Assembly (NCBI GenBank): GCA_008360955.1 | Contig: LUCM01007929.1 | Coordinates: forward strand, 39,794 to 103,793 | Reading direction: 5' to 3' | Length of the DNA: 64,000 nucleotides | Source: Fasciolopsis buskii | Taxonomy: Eukaryota > Platyhelminthes > Trematoda > Plagiorchiida > Fasciolidae | In this document: positions 25,101-40,100 of the stretch, piece after piece | Numbering within the stretch: position 1 is the stretch's first letter | Layout: each line of letters starts with the position of its first letter | The notes under the pieces: generated by a model | Database searches by the model: none | What the model saw: the letters and a program-made list of their open reading frames with translations, nothing else | What the model was told of the DNA's origin: nothing | Translations under genes and position numbers: made by a program

Positions 25101-28100
25101 CCCAGGCACAGTCAGCCTCATCCACTCCGCGCTCAGCTCATCGATACGAGACACCTGCATCAGTCACCGAATATGAATTGGATCTTCACTCACGGGGGTT
25201 CGTCTATTCATCTGGCGTTGGTAGCGGTGGCTTCGCATCAGATGTTCGCGGCCATCACAAAGCTCGTTCCGTGGGTGCGCTGTCCGACGTGCGTCAGCTC
25301 ATGCAACTCGCTTGCATGCCACGCAATCCCCGATCCACAGTGCGTGCAAAAAACTCTGGCCCATCAGTTCCGCAGCCTTGGTCTGAGGACTGGCTTCGAC
25401 GACTGCGGGCGCTTCGATCATCCGCCGGCTGGAATGATACAGCTCACCGGCGACCACCTCGAAGTGTGCTTGGTTGGGTATCACGTTTTCGACGTTGTGT
25501 GTGCTGTACTCTTCGACTGGCCGATGTGTTAATCGTGCTCAAACTTGTGTGTCTAGTCGTGGGTATCGAGATATTGAACCAGTCCACACAGTTGTTCCAC
25601 ACCTTCTTTTTCTCTGGGTAGGTAAATCAGTCCCGCACGTTTCTATTTCCTTGCTGTAAGCTACCCAGTAAAGCAGCTCCGATGTAGTTATTATAAACGT
25701 CTGTGTAAGAACCCACTATGAAACTAGTCGATATTTCAAAATCGAGATTTCAGCACAATAAACCAACTTAACCTGGCTTTTTTTTTGTTTCAGTCCTCAG
25801 CGGCATTTATTCAAGCTCACTGCAGCTTCACCGAACCGGATGGAACCCTACGGTGATGATGATAATGATAAGATTCGCGACGAGCATTTCTGGTATCGTC
25901 GTTGGTCTTTGGATCGATACTCCGTCGTCTATGGAATGATTTTCGCATTATTCTGTGAGTGGGCTCGTCGTGCTGGTTGGATTAATGATATAACATCCAG
26001 TGATTTAGGTTTGCTAACTTCCTCCACCTCGACTGCTGATCACAGTAACCCCTCTGGATCGCATCCCTCGACCGAACACAATCTGTTGCTTCCTGTATCT
26101 ACTACAAAATTTACTTCCGGTCGCAAATTGTACGATAGAAACGGTGCATTGGCCTCAGGCACCACATCAGCAGGAGCAACAACAGCAACAGAGGCGCCCG
26201 TTTATCCAGTTCATTTCCTGACAGCTCCATTTCACACTCTTGGCCACGGTTATAACGTGTTTTCTCGAATTACCTGTCGTCGGTTCACCGCCATCAGCCT
26301 CACACTGCTCGGGATTGTTGGGACCGGGGTAAGCACTCTTCTCATTAGAAGCAGTCGCAATGGTGTAGTTTGTTGTTTCAATAAAGAATACCAAGGCCGT
26401 TTATAGTTTATAGTTTATTTTGCACACTCTTATTTTTTATCTAAATGTGGCTTATCGTCAAACTCGTCAATATCAAATTCTTCCTTGTCGATGATCTCAT
26501 AAATTACCACGCTGTTTGACCGGCGGTGGTCAAGCGGATAAGGTCATGGTGTTTGAACATAAAAGTGGCGGGTTCAAATCCTCCCACCGCCGGTCAGCTT
26601 ACCCACTTGGTAGCCCTCCGTTGGCCGCGGTGCCGTTCCTGGAAATGATGTGCACCGTTGTTTCACTAATAAAGGAAGTAAAAGATGAAGATTTACGAAC
26701 ACAGATATAGGCAGTCGAGGTGCGTTTTAAAACGCGCGGCATATTTAAATCTTTGTCCGCCGCGTATCGGCACTGCCGTGTACACTGACCATTAGTAACG
26801 CGAATAATTACCCACACTCCTTATTCTTGTGCTCTGATCCTCACACAGTGCTACTGTCGAGTCACAGAATACAACAGAGAAGCGAAAGTTGGTATTAGTC
26901 AGCACTTCCACTGGTCAAGCTATCAGAAGCCGAGGCACTGAGTCGGCATGTGTGCATTTGCTCTGAATTTTTTTGTGTCGTCTTATCATTGTTAACGTAA
27001 ATGAGGGTAATACCTTAAGTGTCATCTTCACCACTGACAGTTTTGTCGATGGTTAGAATCTAATGCAACTCACCACACACTACGATCAAAATGATTTTGG
27101 CTTAACTTAGCTCTTTCTAACTCAAACAAACACACAATCGCCCGTACGATATTCCAGTGAGAATAGTCCGTACAGTTGGCACGTCACATAAGGAGCTGGA
27201 CTAACCCAGACTCATACACAAATCTACATCTATGTTGAGGGCCTAAATAACATAGCTTGGATTCAACTCTAACACGATCACATACCAGTAAACCGCCACA
27301 GTGACTAATTCAATTTGAACCGTTTTATGTAGGCGCGTTGACTGGAATGCAAACAGAGAATGACGGACAGATCAACAGTGTGACCAGACACGCCTTCGTG
27401 CTCTGTTTTGCTTTCGAACGTCATTGTTGTTTCGTTCATCTATACACCTGCAACGTGACCAGCACAAACGAGATGAGCATAAAATATCCATTATGAGCTC
27501 TGGTCGGTATACAGTAGAACCGTTAACGGCATTTGGATGATATGTACATTTGTATGCATTTGTGTCGATGCACTCGGAGGTCAGCAAGTCAGCTTCTATT
27601 AGAGGACACATCTGCGTGGTAGGCTTTAGTCACGTAGGTACCGGAATTACAATCCTAGTTGCAAGCCATCCGGGCATACTGGCCCGTTCTTGAAAACAGG
27701 CATTTTTTCATTCGCTTGGTTGTATCTATCCGTCTGTCGGTTCACCGAGGTTCGATCACCGTCTCGGGAATCAGAAAACCTAATGTCTATTGGTGTCGAT
27801 TGAGGTAGCCTTGTGTGTACAGCAAGTTCTACTCCGGTATGTCACCTCCTGTCGCAACGGCATCTCGAATTCGTTCCGGATATTCTTCATAGTCGTAGCT
27901 GTTATATTTGAATCCAATGGTGAATAGTTAGACAGATACGTTAAAAGAAATGCTCAGTGGTATGCATCCCACTGATATGTGGTGATTTCGTATATTGATT
28001 TTCTCATTTCTCTTAGATTTTGGTGGGTCCGAAAACGGTTTTTTTTTCAAAATTTGTCACAGAACAAATTCATTCCGTTCAGGACTAACGAAGCATTGTC

Positions 28101-31100
28101 GTTTACGTTGCAACCGGTTTCTCATAGCTATGTCAGTCTGATTGCGTGTCGCATTCATATTGCAGACATAAATCGATTGAACAAGCTCATTCTACTCGAA
28201 ACTGATAAAAGATGATCGCCCCAACATTCATTCGTCCCACGAATCGCTGGTCCTTCCTTCCGAAATTCTAAGCTGTGTTATGACCAATGTTGCTTATTGG
28301 CTTTACTCAAAATTTCTACATTGGCTGTAATTCCGCTCTTTCCTATAAGTACTCATTTAGTGTACAATCCCTCGGTTTTACGTACGACAATTTCGTTCAG
28401 CTCAGTCCGGCCGTATTTCTCTCGAATTCTATCCTCTAATTTTCTCATGCGGCATGGCAACGCGTGGACATTTTTTACATGTCACATACATGACGATAGT
28501 GGACGAGCATGTATCGTGGCCACTGAGGCTCACTACACAAGGAAGAAAGCCGGCAACTCTGATCTTAAAACGTAGGGGCATAGAACCGCACAAGGTCCCA
28601 ATAGGCCAGATGTGATAACAAATCTGGCGATAGGGACTCTCCCTCTACCACCGAAGTGATCGATAGATCTGATAATCAAACCTCTAACTTTGCGAGGTTG
28701 CTTTCGCTCCTGACAACAATAATACGGGTTCGGCGAGTCGCTATTCATTTCAGAGTATTATAATTAATCTTTCAGAGATCGTACCTTGCACAAACAATCA
28801 ATAGTTATTCCCTTTCTGCCTCGGCTCTCTTGGTAAACATTCGTATCTTTCTGACTAAGGGTGATGTTCTCTCTGTCAAGTCGTAATGGATACGAAAAAG
28901 AGACCACCTTGACTCGGAATACTACACAATATCGATGTTTCTCACGTGAGCACAATGTAGCACATGCTTTGTTTGCGAAACAGTCAGTTTACTGCGTTAA
29001 ATTTGCAGCCTCGGTCACAAACCCTGCCACTATCGACTGCTAACTAACTAATCTGGATATTTGTTTCCCTCTCCCCGACCATATTCTTTATTCCCGTATT
29101 ACGAGAACTTGTGTGCCATCAGCCTGTAAATTATTGGCAAAGGCAGTGCGCGTTAGTATCGTCTTGTGTAGCTATGGTGTTGATTATTTCACCAATATCA
29201 CATACACAGCTTGGCAAACAACACAAACTGTGACCATAGGATATTTTCGCTGCTTATCAATTTGAGAAGTATGATCAGTTTGTTCCCAAGTAGTAAATGC
29301 ACATCTGTCCCGATATCACTAACAGAGCAAGTTACAATCTGTAAACACCCGGTTCGTCCACTGTCGGTATTTTTTTCTTTATATTATTCATTGATTGAGC
29401 TTAAAAATACATTTGCTGACTTTCTCCGGGCCGGCAAACTTATGAATCATTGTAAGCCTTTATTGTTCACAAAACATTCTCTCGCACAAGGGCGATAGCC
29501 TAGTGTACACTACTAGTGTTCCTGTTCTCATTTTGCCTATCGATTGACCTCCCGTTAGGTTTTTCTGTTCTCACCCATCATCCCCTCCCGGTTTTCGCTA
29601 TTATTGTCCTATTTTCATCCAATGTTTCTCCATGACTACCTTTTGTATTCCGGTCAGAATGGACCATTTTTTGTTGAATGGTTCTTAGTCATTTAGCGAA
29701 CGTCTATCGTGCCTTAGTCTCATGGTCTCTTTTTTCGTTGCTTGTGATCTACATAGTCTCCAAATTCAATAGGACGTGGATTGTTAACATGGAGTTCAAA
29801 GTTTCCATCTCTATTCTTTCTGTTTTCATCCGGTTCCCATGACATACCTCTTGTTCATTAACTAACTGGCTTTTAATGATCTCATAAGTCATAGTTTCGT
29901 GCTTGCTGTCTACCGAGCGTTCTCCTCTGTGAGACCGAACTACTCGACTCATAACCGTTTGAATCGTCGATAACATTGCTACCAATGACCTGTTTTATTG
30001 ACTTGTCATTGTCATTGAATTGAGATGGTTTGTATTTCAGTCCTACTCTGCAGCTGAATTTAAGCGAAATCGATTTTTTTATCGTTGTTCGACCTGCTTC
30101 GGTCGACTAGGAAGTTTCGTGAAACGTCTGCGTGATGTTTCATGGTCATTCTATTGAGTAACTTTCAATTTAGTTCATTTTATGTTGCGTCGTTACGCTT
30201 CGTGGTCAACTTTAAGATTTATCAACTTATTTTTTTGTTTTCTGACAACCCTACGCGAGCACAGTGGAACTTTTGAAGTTTCCATAGTTACCAACTCCAT
30301 GTTTCCAACGTCGATTGTCCTGAGTTGCATTCCGATACTTCCTCTGTTTAGTGTTTAGCATGTTATTTAGCTTGATCCGTATTATTTTTTTATTTTATCA
30401 CTGGACACTTCGAAATCGGCGATGTCAGGTTGCTGCGATCGAATTACGAGCTCCGGGACAGGTGATAATCGAGAGTCAGAATTTTCAACTCTTCCTCCTG
30501 TGTTCTTGTCATTCTTATCTGCTTTGGAATAACTACAGGCATGACTGGTATCAGTGTTTGTGCGCGCTCTCTCGCACTCTCTGCCTTCACCTTCCAGGAG
30601 CCAGTTGAACTGTGTGATTAGTGCATTTCCATAGAGTGATGCAAATAAATGACCATATGAAATAATAAAATACCAGATCATTTCAAACTGAAGTTGTTGT
30701 AAACTGACTCTCTAAGATAATGTTATATCCGGGCAAAAAAGCAGGTTTTTCAAAGGTACCAAGTTCCTGGTGATCTTCTGTCAGTTTTCCAAAACGCAAG
30801 GTATGTGGCTGTCTTTTTGCGCAGTAAGATCTCTAATGAATATTAATGGCTTGCAGACTGTTGGAGTGTTCTGGATTAGATTGCATTTGCAATGCTTTCA
30901 CTCGGTATTTCTAGTTTCTAAGGTTACCCAATTAAATTTGAAATAATCGTAACATTTTAGCACTCAGCAAAATCGGAATTCAGGTATTCTCCACAGGATG
31001 TGTGGGCGCAGGTTCTCACTAGCTTGCTTCGCATTTGATATCTATGTATAGATCCCACTATTGGCTGGGAGTGGTATGTGGAATTGATGTTTTCTATGCT

Positions 31101-34100
31101 TGGCTGACTGCCCTTCGGACTCAACCTTTCGCACACAAATCGCAGGTCCTCTGGACACCCTTACAGTCGGGAAACACCAAACTCGAGTTTCACTCATCGG
31201 TAATGTATATCCTCCATCGCATCTAATTTTTCAACCCGAGCTTTGCAACTGGAATGCGTGTATCACTTCACCTACTCCCATCCAACCCACTCAGAATTGT
31301 CGAGTTAAAATTGTTCACGTCATCTTCAGTGACTGCCAGCAGTGTGATGGAAGATATGCATCACTGCTAAGCTCTAATAAGAACAAAACTCGAGTCTGAT
31401 GCTTCCCGACTGCAAGGTTTTTTCGAGGTGAAATGTGCTGTACCAGGGGCAGTCAGCCAAGTATAGAAAACATCAACCCCACACACTACTTCCAAGTAAT
31501 TACGATCTCCACATATAGGAATCAGAAGTTGCGCCGTGGTAGGAGTTGTACTAAACGGTACTGAACCATTTGTACATGTAATCGAAAGTTTTTTGATTTC
31601 TACAGTCCATTCGTATCCATACACCAATGCGTGAATAAACATCAAGAAGAAATTATGAGTGCAGACAGTTATCGCTATTCGAATTAGCCCACCGCATTAG
31701 TCAAAGTATAGCTTTGAAGTAAGCAAGTTCGATCTAAGAAACTAGTAAACCATTTGTTCAACGATGAAGTGCTCATTTAGTCGGCGACTAATGGGCGTAA
31801 TGCTGACCATCATTCATCTGTTCCGAGGGGAATGAATTTACCTAGTTTATTTGCGTCTCTGTTATTAATGCGAGACCTACTATTTGCCAGTGCTAGAATT
31901 ACGTAAAAATAAAGCAAAATATGGATTATAAGTGAAAGGGAAGCAAGACCTGTTAAGTCCCAGAGACTACCAAAAACTTCCTCACAATTTCAAATTTGTC
32001 CTCTGTCGAGGGCGAACACGCAGCTACTCCGGACTTATCCCTTAACCTAGATAGATATCATGTACATTTTCGCACACATAAATGGAACCTCGCTCGAAGA
32101 TCATTAATTCCTCTGTTTTTCGGACCTGTCTCTTCTGACTAACCAGCTTCATTCGTTTTCCCTTCATAGGAATTTCCCAAGCTGCTCAGCACAACTGTAA
32201 CAACCGCTAACACCAGTTGCCTGGATTCCGCGATTTCCCGTGAGCTAATGGTATCGATTGCTTTATGTTAGCGGTAGGAGGTCATACGATTCACGAAATT
32301 ATGAATCATGCGGCATCAACGCTCAAATCACCATTAAGAAACCATAGGAGCATTTGACAACCGTTTCATCTTTGTTGGGAGTAGTCATTCATATTATGCG
32401 TTGAGGTTTAGCGGACCGTTGTGTCTGCACAATAACGTAATGTATGAGGACCTCGACCCCCAGTCGTTCGTTCGGAATTCGCGTCCAAGTTCGGGGAAGG
32501 CGCTCATGCACCGTTAATGATTCTTAACAAGAGTGCAAGAGCTGTCCAGTACTTCCATGGTCTTCTAATTATAAGTTGGGCGTTGGTACACGGCATGACC
32601 AATAATTTCGCGATCACTTAATTCGTTGTCTTGGCCTTGTGTGATGCATTCATCATTGATGGTTGACAGTCTGAGATGTCCTTGTTCCATTTAATGAGGG
32701 AAACTATAGGTCCTCGACTTTCCTAATCTTACTGCTCCCGACTGCGGACTTAAGGGGTTCGCATCCTGACCCTTGGTTTCCTATCCATATTCGGTCTCTG
32801 TTTTTTGAACGACTGAGTGCACCCCTCCGCAATTAAAGTCACTAAGTCATGTTCCAGTTGACCTCGTTCAAGCAGAAGCTACCTTGTCTCATTTGTGTGT
32901 GATTTTGCTCCAGACGGGTCCGTTGCGTTCATCTTCGTCATTGGAATTGCATGTTGACAATACCTAGTGCGCTTCGATCTCATACGATTATGTTGCATAA
33001 AACCATTTACTCCTGTGGGTTTTGGCCACCACCCGCCCGCTAGTCACAGTCCAAACGTGATTTCATAAATTCACCAGAGAACACTCGTCTTATGTTCAAT
33101 TTCTTTCAATAGCTCATTGGTGTTACGCTTCCATCATAATAAGGTAAGTTTTATCTATCGAGTGGTTGCCGAGAGAAATACCATTTTGTGTGTGCATCAG
33201 ACAGACCAAAGCGCCTAACTTGTATGTGCTCCATTTTTGTTTCCCTTGATTCCTACAGTTATGAAATATTTCCTCGATCTATCTCTGTCAGTCCATTTTT
33301 ACCATCGGTTACCATTAAATCTCATGATGTACTATCATTCTCCCCGTTCTATCATTGCATTTTGTTTCCCAATCACTATGTGCTTGAATATTAAAACTGA
33401 CTTGATCACGTGAAGCGGTTCGAGATCTGACGCTTTAACTTCTACTCGCCTCTGCCGGGCGTGATTGCTGCTGACATAGTTTCGCCGTCCCAAAATTTGT
33501 TATGTTCATGCAAATTTCTCCCAGAAGTGAATAAACGCCTCTGTTCGTTAACCGCTTACATATTCGAGAATTCAGTACAGTGAGATTTAGTTTGGTTTTG
33601 AGTGGCGGACGCCGTGGACAGACTGTAATCATAAACTCTAAGGGATCTTTAGTGCAGTAGTATCACTCTGGTTAGAATATACGTGAAAAATTTCCGGAGT
33701 GAGAGACTAACTAACGTCTTCTGGCTCTTGTTCCAGATGACGTCTGTCACCTGTGCACGATCGCTTGTTACCTGCATAATAATGAAAAGTTAGTTTTAGG
33801 ATTATTGATCAAACAGTTCGTACGCATTTTGGGTGGTGCGCCACTAACCCAGTGTATTTTATCTCGTTAAACACGGATGGATTACAGCCAGTTGGTTCAG
33901 TTGGTAATGGGACTCTTCTCCCACGTCGCACTTTTTATTTTCCGAATTTCGGTTATTTATATAGGTGATTTGCCTTCAGATTGAAATCTGTCGCCCCCCC
34001 CCCGCCGATGACTGGCAGCTGTTCACTAGCATGACGTCTCCTTTCAGCAATCCGTAGACGGTCGAAGTGATAGTCGGTTGAAGCGAATCCATTATTTCAC

Positions 34101-37100
34101 ACGGTCGAGAATTAGGTTACCAGTTTCCATCAATAATTCAGTGGATCACGAAGGTTATCGTTTATCATATTCATATGGGATCAGTATGATAAAACTTGCC
34201 TTGAGAAAGACTACCCACAGTGGTCGAAACGTTCGCGAATTACATCTACCAACAACACTGTTACCAACATTATATCATTCACAATAAAAAGGAGGTAAAA
34301 ATACTTCGGTTTTGAAATGTCTCAGTTAAATCCACTACCCAAGTCCATGAAATCTCCAGCACTGATGGCAAAGTTCTTTTGCGGATAGTTGGAGATCTAA
34401 GTTTGCGAGGAACACACATCTACACATCTTGGCATAACACATGTACTTCATACCACATGTGGTTGTTTGTACATCGGGCTTTACCATTAAACCGGATGAA
34501 TACAAATTGCTCGCGAGTGTGACCTAAAGGGATGGGCAGCAAGCCAATAGTTCCAACGTTTTCATAATTTCGAAAGACTGTTAATGGAAAGGCGTTTATC
34601 TAAAAGATGGGTTTCCTAGAACGACGTTGACGTTCAGATAAGCTTGGGAAACGGTTTCGAATCGGCCGCAAGCTGATTAGTCAAGATTGTACAATTTAAT
34701 TGGCGGAAGCCGATAGGCGCTTTAGCCAGCAAACAGTCAACACTCGCAACCGTGTCACCAAAATGCAAGGTGCAGTCAGTGTCTTATTCATTTACTTGGG
34801 TAAGAAATTTTGCACAGTCGAGCACGGTCTACTAAAGGCTCGCCAAAAGCAATAGTATCCTTTGCGCAATGAAAACCAGCCTCAGGTTTTAGATTCTTTA
34901 ATAAGATTTTGACCGTTTCGGGTGTTTTATCACACGGTATTTGTCGTGACATCGAAATAGCACCGGTATGACAAGATAAGAACCAGTCAGTCACATAAGC
35001 GAATGCCGAACCGCAAGTTACAAGTTCCAATAACTGGGTTTGGCAAAACAAACGTGCTCAAATAGTTGAAAAAATCAAGCGTCAGAACAGGCTGTAGAAA
35101 AAAAATATTTGGGATCCGTCAATTTCCTCCAACTGATCGATGGTACTGCAGTCGGCTGTTTCGGTATTCCCAACCCGACAGTATTCAGCTTTGCTATTCT
35201 CCGGAGACTGTAGGCAGACATTAGTACCTCACCGAAGAAAGTCGTTTTCAGTGATCTGTCGGCTACCCTGTTAATTGTGATTAGGTCTCAGTCGGTCTTT
35301 CATTCCAATGGAAGCATATGCTCAGGGCACTCGGTCATCACTGCTCTTCCAATGAGAGTCAGCAGCTGTCCACATAGAACTCCCGAAAGACCAGTGAATT
35401 GCTATCAGCTGCGATGATCCGGATTGATTTTTCAAGCTTCTGTCAGAGCAGATCAATCGACTAACATTGGTAATTTGGGGTTGATTCCCTAACACACAGT
35501 CTATTGTTGTAGGGCAATGGATTTTGATTCGGCTTATCTACACCCTGGTCAGAGATCAGCATTTTCTTGCCGACACCGCAACGAATACGTCAATCGATAG
35601 TCTGATCGAAAATGCCGCATGCGAAAGTCGATGAACAAAGCTAGACCAAATTGGCCGGCAGAAGAATCTACAGGTGGGTGTTGTTCATTGAAGACCAATA
35701 AAAGCAATCCGATTTCGACGAATAAACGAACCTTTTTTTCTACTTGACTTTATTTCTCACTACAGTTAGTGGGAACTGGAGGTAGCGGCCACGACAAAGA
35801 ATCGATTGTGGATTTGCAGTAGACGTCCCTTCCCTTTTTCCGTTTTAAAACAGTAATATCCGCTCATCAGATAGTTTGGGTCACTAATTTCTGCGAATTC
35901 GTTCGGCCATTTCATGTCTAGTTCAATCTTGTTCTTCCAACTCAAGGAGGAGTAGTCAATGGGCTTCAGGCCGATCAACATGAACCTCGTTCACTAACCA
36001 TAATCAGCATATGTTTATAGCCTGACTTAAATCGAAATTCATTAGGTGATCTTCTTTAGTCTGTTGGCTTTTTTCTTGCGTTCATTTTGAGCAACGTCCA
36101 TTCTGACCTTTCCCCCGGCTTCACAATTGACTTAAATCCCTACCGTATTTCATTCTGCTGACTCCAGGACGATTTGTCAGAAATCTGATTCATTCTTTTT
36201 TGATCACGAATTAATTGTCCTATCCACGAGCTTCTGTGTTGTATGGTTTTACCAGTCAGGCTATCGTCGCAATATTGAGCAAACTTCAGCCTTTCCTAAA
36301 ATTCTGTTTCATATGTTGTTCCCTCTATTTTGGTTTTTAATAACCAAAGTTTTACTTGTTTCGCTCATATTTAGTGCATGTTGTGGAAAACTCCTTTATC
36401 TAATGGTCGTGAATGCCGGTTATGCCTTTGTCATCCTTGCGATACCGGCCACTTTGGTGATCCACAGTCCGATGCCGCCTATCCCCCTGGTATGCCTGTC
36501 TCGTCGGGACATTGTGTGGTTCTCCATCTCCCCGATTCGTATTGTCTGCCATTCTTCATGACAAAGTTGATTTCTAAGAGTTTGGCATTAAAACCTTTTC
36601 TTTGCGTTGTATTTGTGCACGTTTATGGAACGAATGAGTCCAAGAATGTCATCGATTCTAGGCGTTCTTCATATTTAACGACAAACGGTCTTCTTGATAA
36701 TCTCCACGAGATGCGCCACCGCTCACACTTGTCATTTTATGAGGTGGATCGATATTCATATGCTTTCATTGGAATTCTCGCGCACGTCGGTTTACTCCCC
36801 GGACGTGGTGGATTCTAAATGATGCGAATTCATATACCCATGTTATAATCGGGTTTCTTTCACTAGACCTAATTGGATCCATAACTGCTACGCAAATCAT
36901 GTAAAACTCTCAAATAAGTCGACATTGGGAAGGATTATCCCTCCTCCATCCTAAGTTCAACAGTTTACTCAGCCTGTTGCTGAGTCCTAGTCGAATAGCC
37001 ATCACGGTGAATCGGCGACCCTACGGTTCTGGATTTGATATTCATGCCTCACCAATAATTCAACTTCCTCTTTTCGATAGCCCCTGAATACGTGCTTCCT

Positions 37101-40100
37101 CTTTTGAGTTATGAGGCATGGTTGAATGAAGACAGCAACTACCTCCGGGTGAAAAGCTCACACACCGGGAGATGGGACTACTTAAAAACAGCCGTTTGTC
37201 TCCTGCGAGCTGGCCTAACGGACTGTTGAGTGAGGAGAGTGTAGCCTGAAATGACCGGTCGGAGTGTGTTCGATGTTCAACAATGAAATAGTGTGTAATG
37301 GGGTTGTAGATTTGTTCCCTGTATTTCTATCCATGTTACTTCGTCTTCTGTGCGACTATCTCCCTTTTGAGAAGGTACCCGTTCACAGAAGATAACTGTA
37401 TAAAAGCGAGGAGTAATTAATATCTTCTGATAAAGGATAAGTTGAATCGATAGATCTGCTGCGGAATAAAATACGAAGTCGTATCCGCAGCTCCTTTCAA
37501 CTTTTTCGGGGGTTGCTACTTCTACTTTTGCGAACAAAAAATGTAAACTGAACGGTGGTACGTTTGTTCGGGAGAAGGCAGTGGCTTCCTCTGTGATTCG
37601 CCAACCTCTCGCAAAGCGGGTATATCAAACGCTTGTTCTTCTTAGCTGTTGGATTAGGCAAATCTTTTGCTCCCATTCTGGGAACTGTGCTCTCGCGGCA
37701 GATACAGTTTCACTAGAGTTCCTAGAACTTTGCTACCCGCAACCTGTTTAGCCCCTCTGCCGAGTGGTTTATCCATATGTGACCGCCAACATATATTTCA
37801 AGCTCAGGAAACCACTATTATCCTTTGGTTAATTGGCGGTGACCCTGTGTACACGGTAGTCTATCAGCTCTGAGATGTTACTGTTATCAAATACCCCTTC
37901 TGCTCAGTTCGTAAAAATAAAACCCATATTCTGCTATCACTAGGACAAATGCTTCACTTCTCTTCGTGTTCTCTCTTGATTCCAAACCCTATTGAGCGTT
38001 GGTTTCATCCTAACTTCCATGTGCCAGGTGGTAATGTTGTTGGTTTTTGTTCATTTGACTTTATGCATGTCGTGTTTTTCGAAACAATACAATCAACCGT
38101 TCAGTCTAGCTGCATGAGTGAATATCTGCAAGGCTTCTCTTTTTAACACCTGTACTGTACATATATCCTTTTCATCTGTCTCACCCAATCATGTTTATCC
38201 CTGCTTCTCCACTCTCCTGATAGATATCTGTGCTGATAGCGTTTAGATGCGATGATCGGGTACTCTGTACGAAGGCACACACTTTCACCTGTCTTGTCCC
38301 GGTAAGTGATCTTTATCTGTGGAATAGTGGGCTGAACACTAACAAGTCAGATACACTGTGGCCTGGTAGTACCCAGATCGACTAATTAGCACATTTGATG
38401 AGCAGTTTGAAGCGAAGAAATCGTGATTGGGATCATTGTCTCACTTACTGTTTTCGACTCACTGTAAGTCGAAAAAGCGTAAAGGCACAAATTCAGTAGA
38501 GATTTTGCTGTCCGCACTTCGCGTTCTCGGCAGTAGTTGGACTTGCGAATCAGATCATAGGATTTTCTTCAATTTGTCTGCCTAGTTTATTTTTTGTGCT
38601 TTTTCAGTGACAGGAGTTATTACTATACGGTGTTGGTATAGTTAACGTGATGGTAGCAGCTATAGCTAAATCATATCCATTTTTCGAAACCGTTTTATGT
38701 ACGAAGTGAATACACGCACTGTGAAGTGTGTTGAGGAGCTCTTGGCAGCGATTAGCAATTGCCACGTTCTTAGGCAATCGATTTCAGTAACCCATCGCCT
38801 GTACACACGTTGACTCCGCTCGCGAGCAACAGGGAAGAATGCTGAACAACGGCCACCATGCAATTTGTTGTATGAAGAACTGCAGTTAATCACGCAACTA
38901 TTATTAAAGTGTAGATTAACAGGATCACCCTGGTTTGGTTGTACTAACTACGGAACAAAAGGTATCAGTATCCTGAGTATTTTCTCTCGTGTTTGTTGAT
39001 GTCCGAGGTAAAATGTCATGCCTCACTGGTCTGTCATTTTCTACTGGTGAAGACCCAGATTTCAGCCGTACATCAGTGTCCGACAATACGTCACTTTCTA
39101 TGTTAGGCCGCGTTTATATATTTCGATCATTTAGTAACCATCCCCGTTGATTTTACTAAATCCTTAATAATTGATCATCTCTCAGAGTTGTTTTCGGGTG
39201 GTTCTAACAAAAGAAATTAGATATATTTGCGGCCGCAAAACAAAAGTGGTACATTAATGTTTAAATGCCCAAAAGTCAACAATTGATTATTTTCCTGGTC
39301 GTTATTGGAGCATTTATTCAGAAACGTGACTTTTTGATGCGCGTCGAACTTCTGTTATGCTGAGCTGTACGTGTGTTGTGGACATTGAATCGCCATATCA
39401 CTACCTGGATCAGAGTTCAAAACAAGTGTGACAACATCGCATTGACGAAAATATCGCATAACAGGCGAGCAATAGTGATGGTCCGGACCAGCTAGCGGAA
39501 TATTTGACCAACTAATGTCGATCATAAAAAGCCAATATGAATAATTTGCTCCTGACCAGTTAATGTTGTTTCCTTCATTCCGCTAATCTAACTAGATCTA
39601 GTGAGAACGGACCAGCTGGTTTAAGGACTGGAGCGGGATAACTTGTGAGTGGACGTCCGAACAGATTTTTCTGCCTTTTACTATAACACGGTTCGTCATA
39701 AAGGCGTTCAAAATGACGCCAATCCCGTTCTTTGCAAACTCTCAGCTGCCGTTAATGATTAGTGGTTAATTTGAACAAGGTATCTAAGACTGACGCAGGT
39801 CGTATGGCCCGTTGACTTTTGCATCTATTCCCTACCGCGCTCCCAGTTTACTTCTCCAATCCAAGGACGTGATCAGTGCACGTGATCTTACATTTTTATA
39901 CCACAGTATATAGGCAGTCATCTTTTACAATCACCGAAACTAAATACTACTCATCAGGCTTATTCTACCGAATTTTTTTCGTCCCACTGAATTCCAGTAT
40001 GTGGAACAATGAGGTTTTAACGTACACTACTAACGATGCTTAATTCAGACCCAAATGGACTCCGAACCCAGTGATATCTTATCCACGTCCGAGAGAAGAG

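Noticed and set aside
33885..33940. tRNA-like phrase GTTGGTTCAGTTGGTAATGG
   Set aside because: No B-box or cloverleaf partner downstream, and no match to the SINE body.
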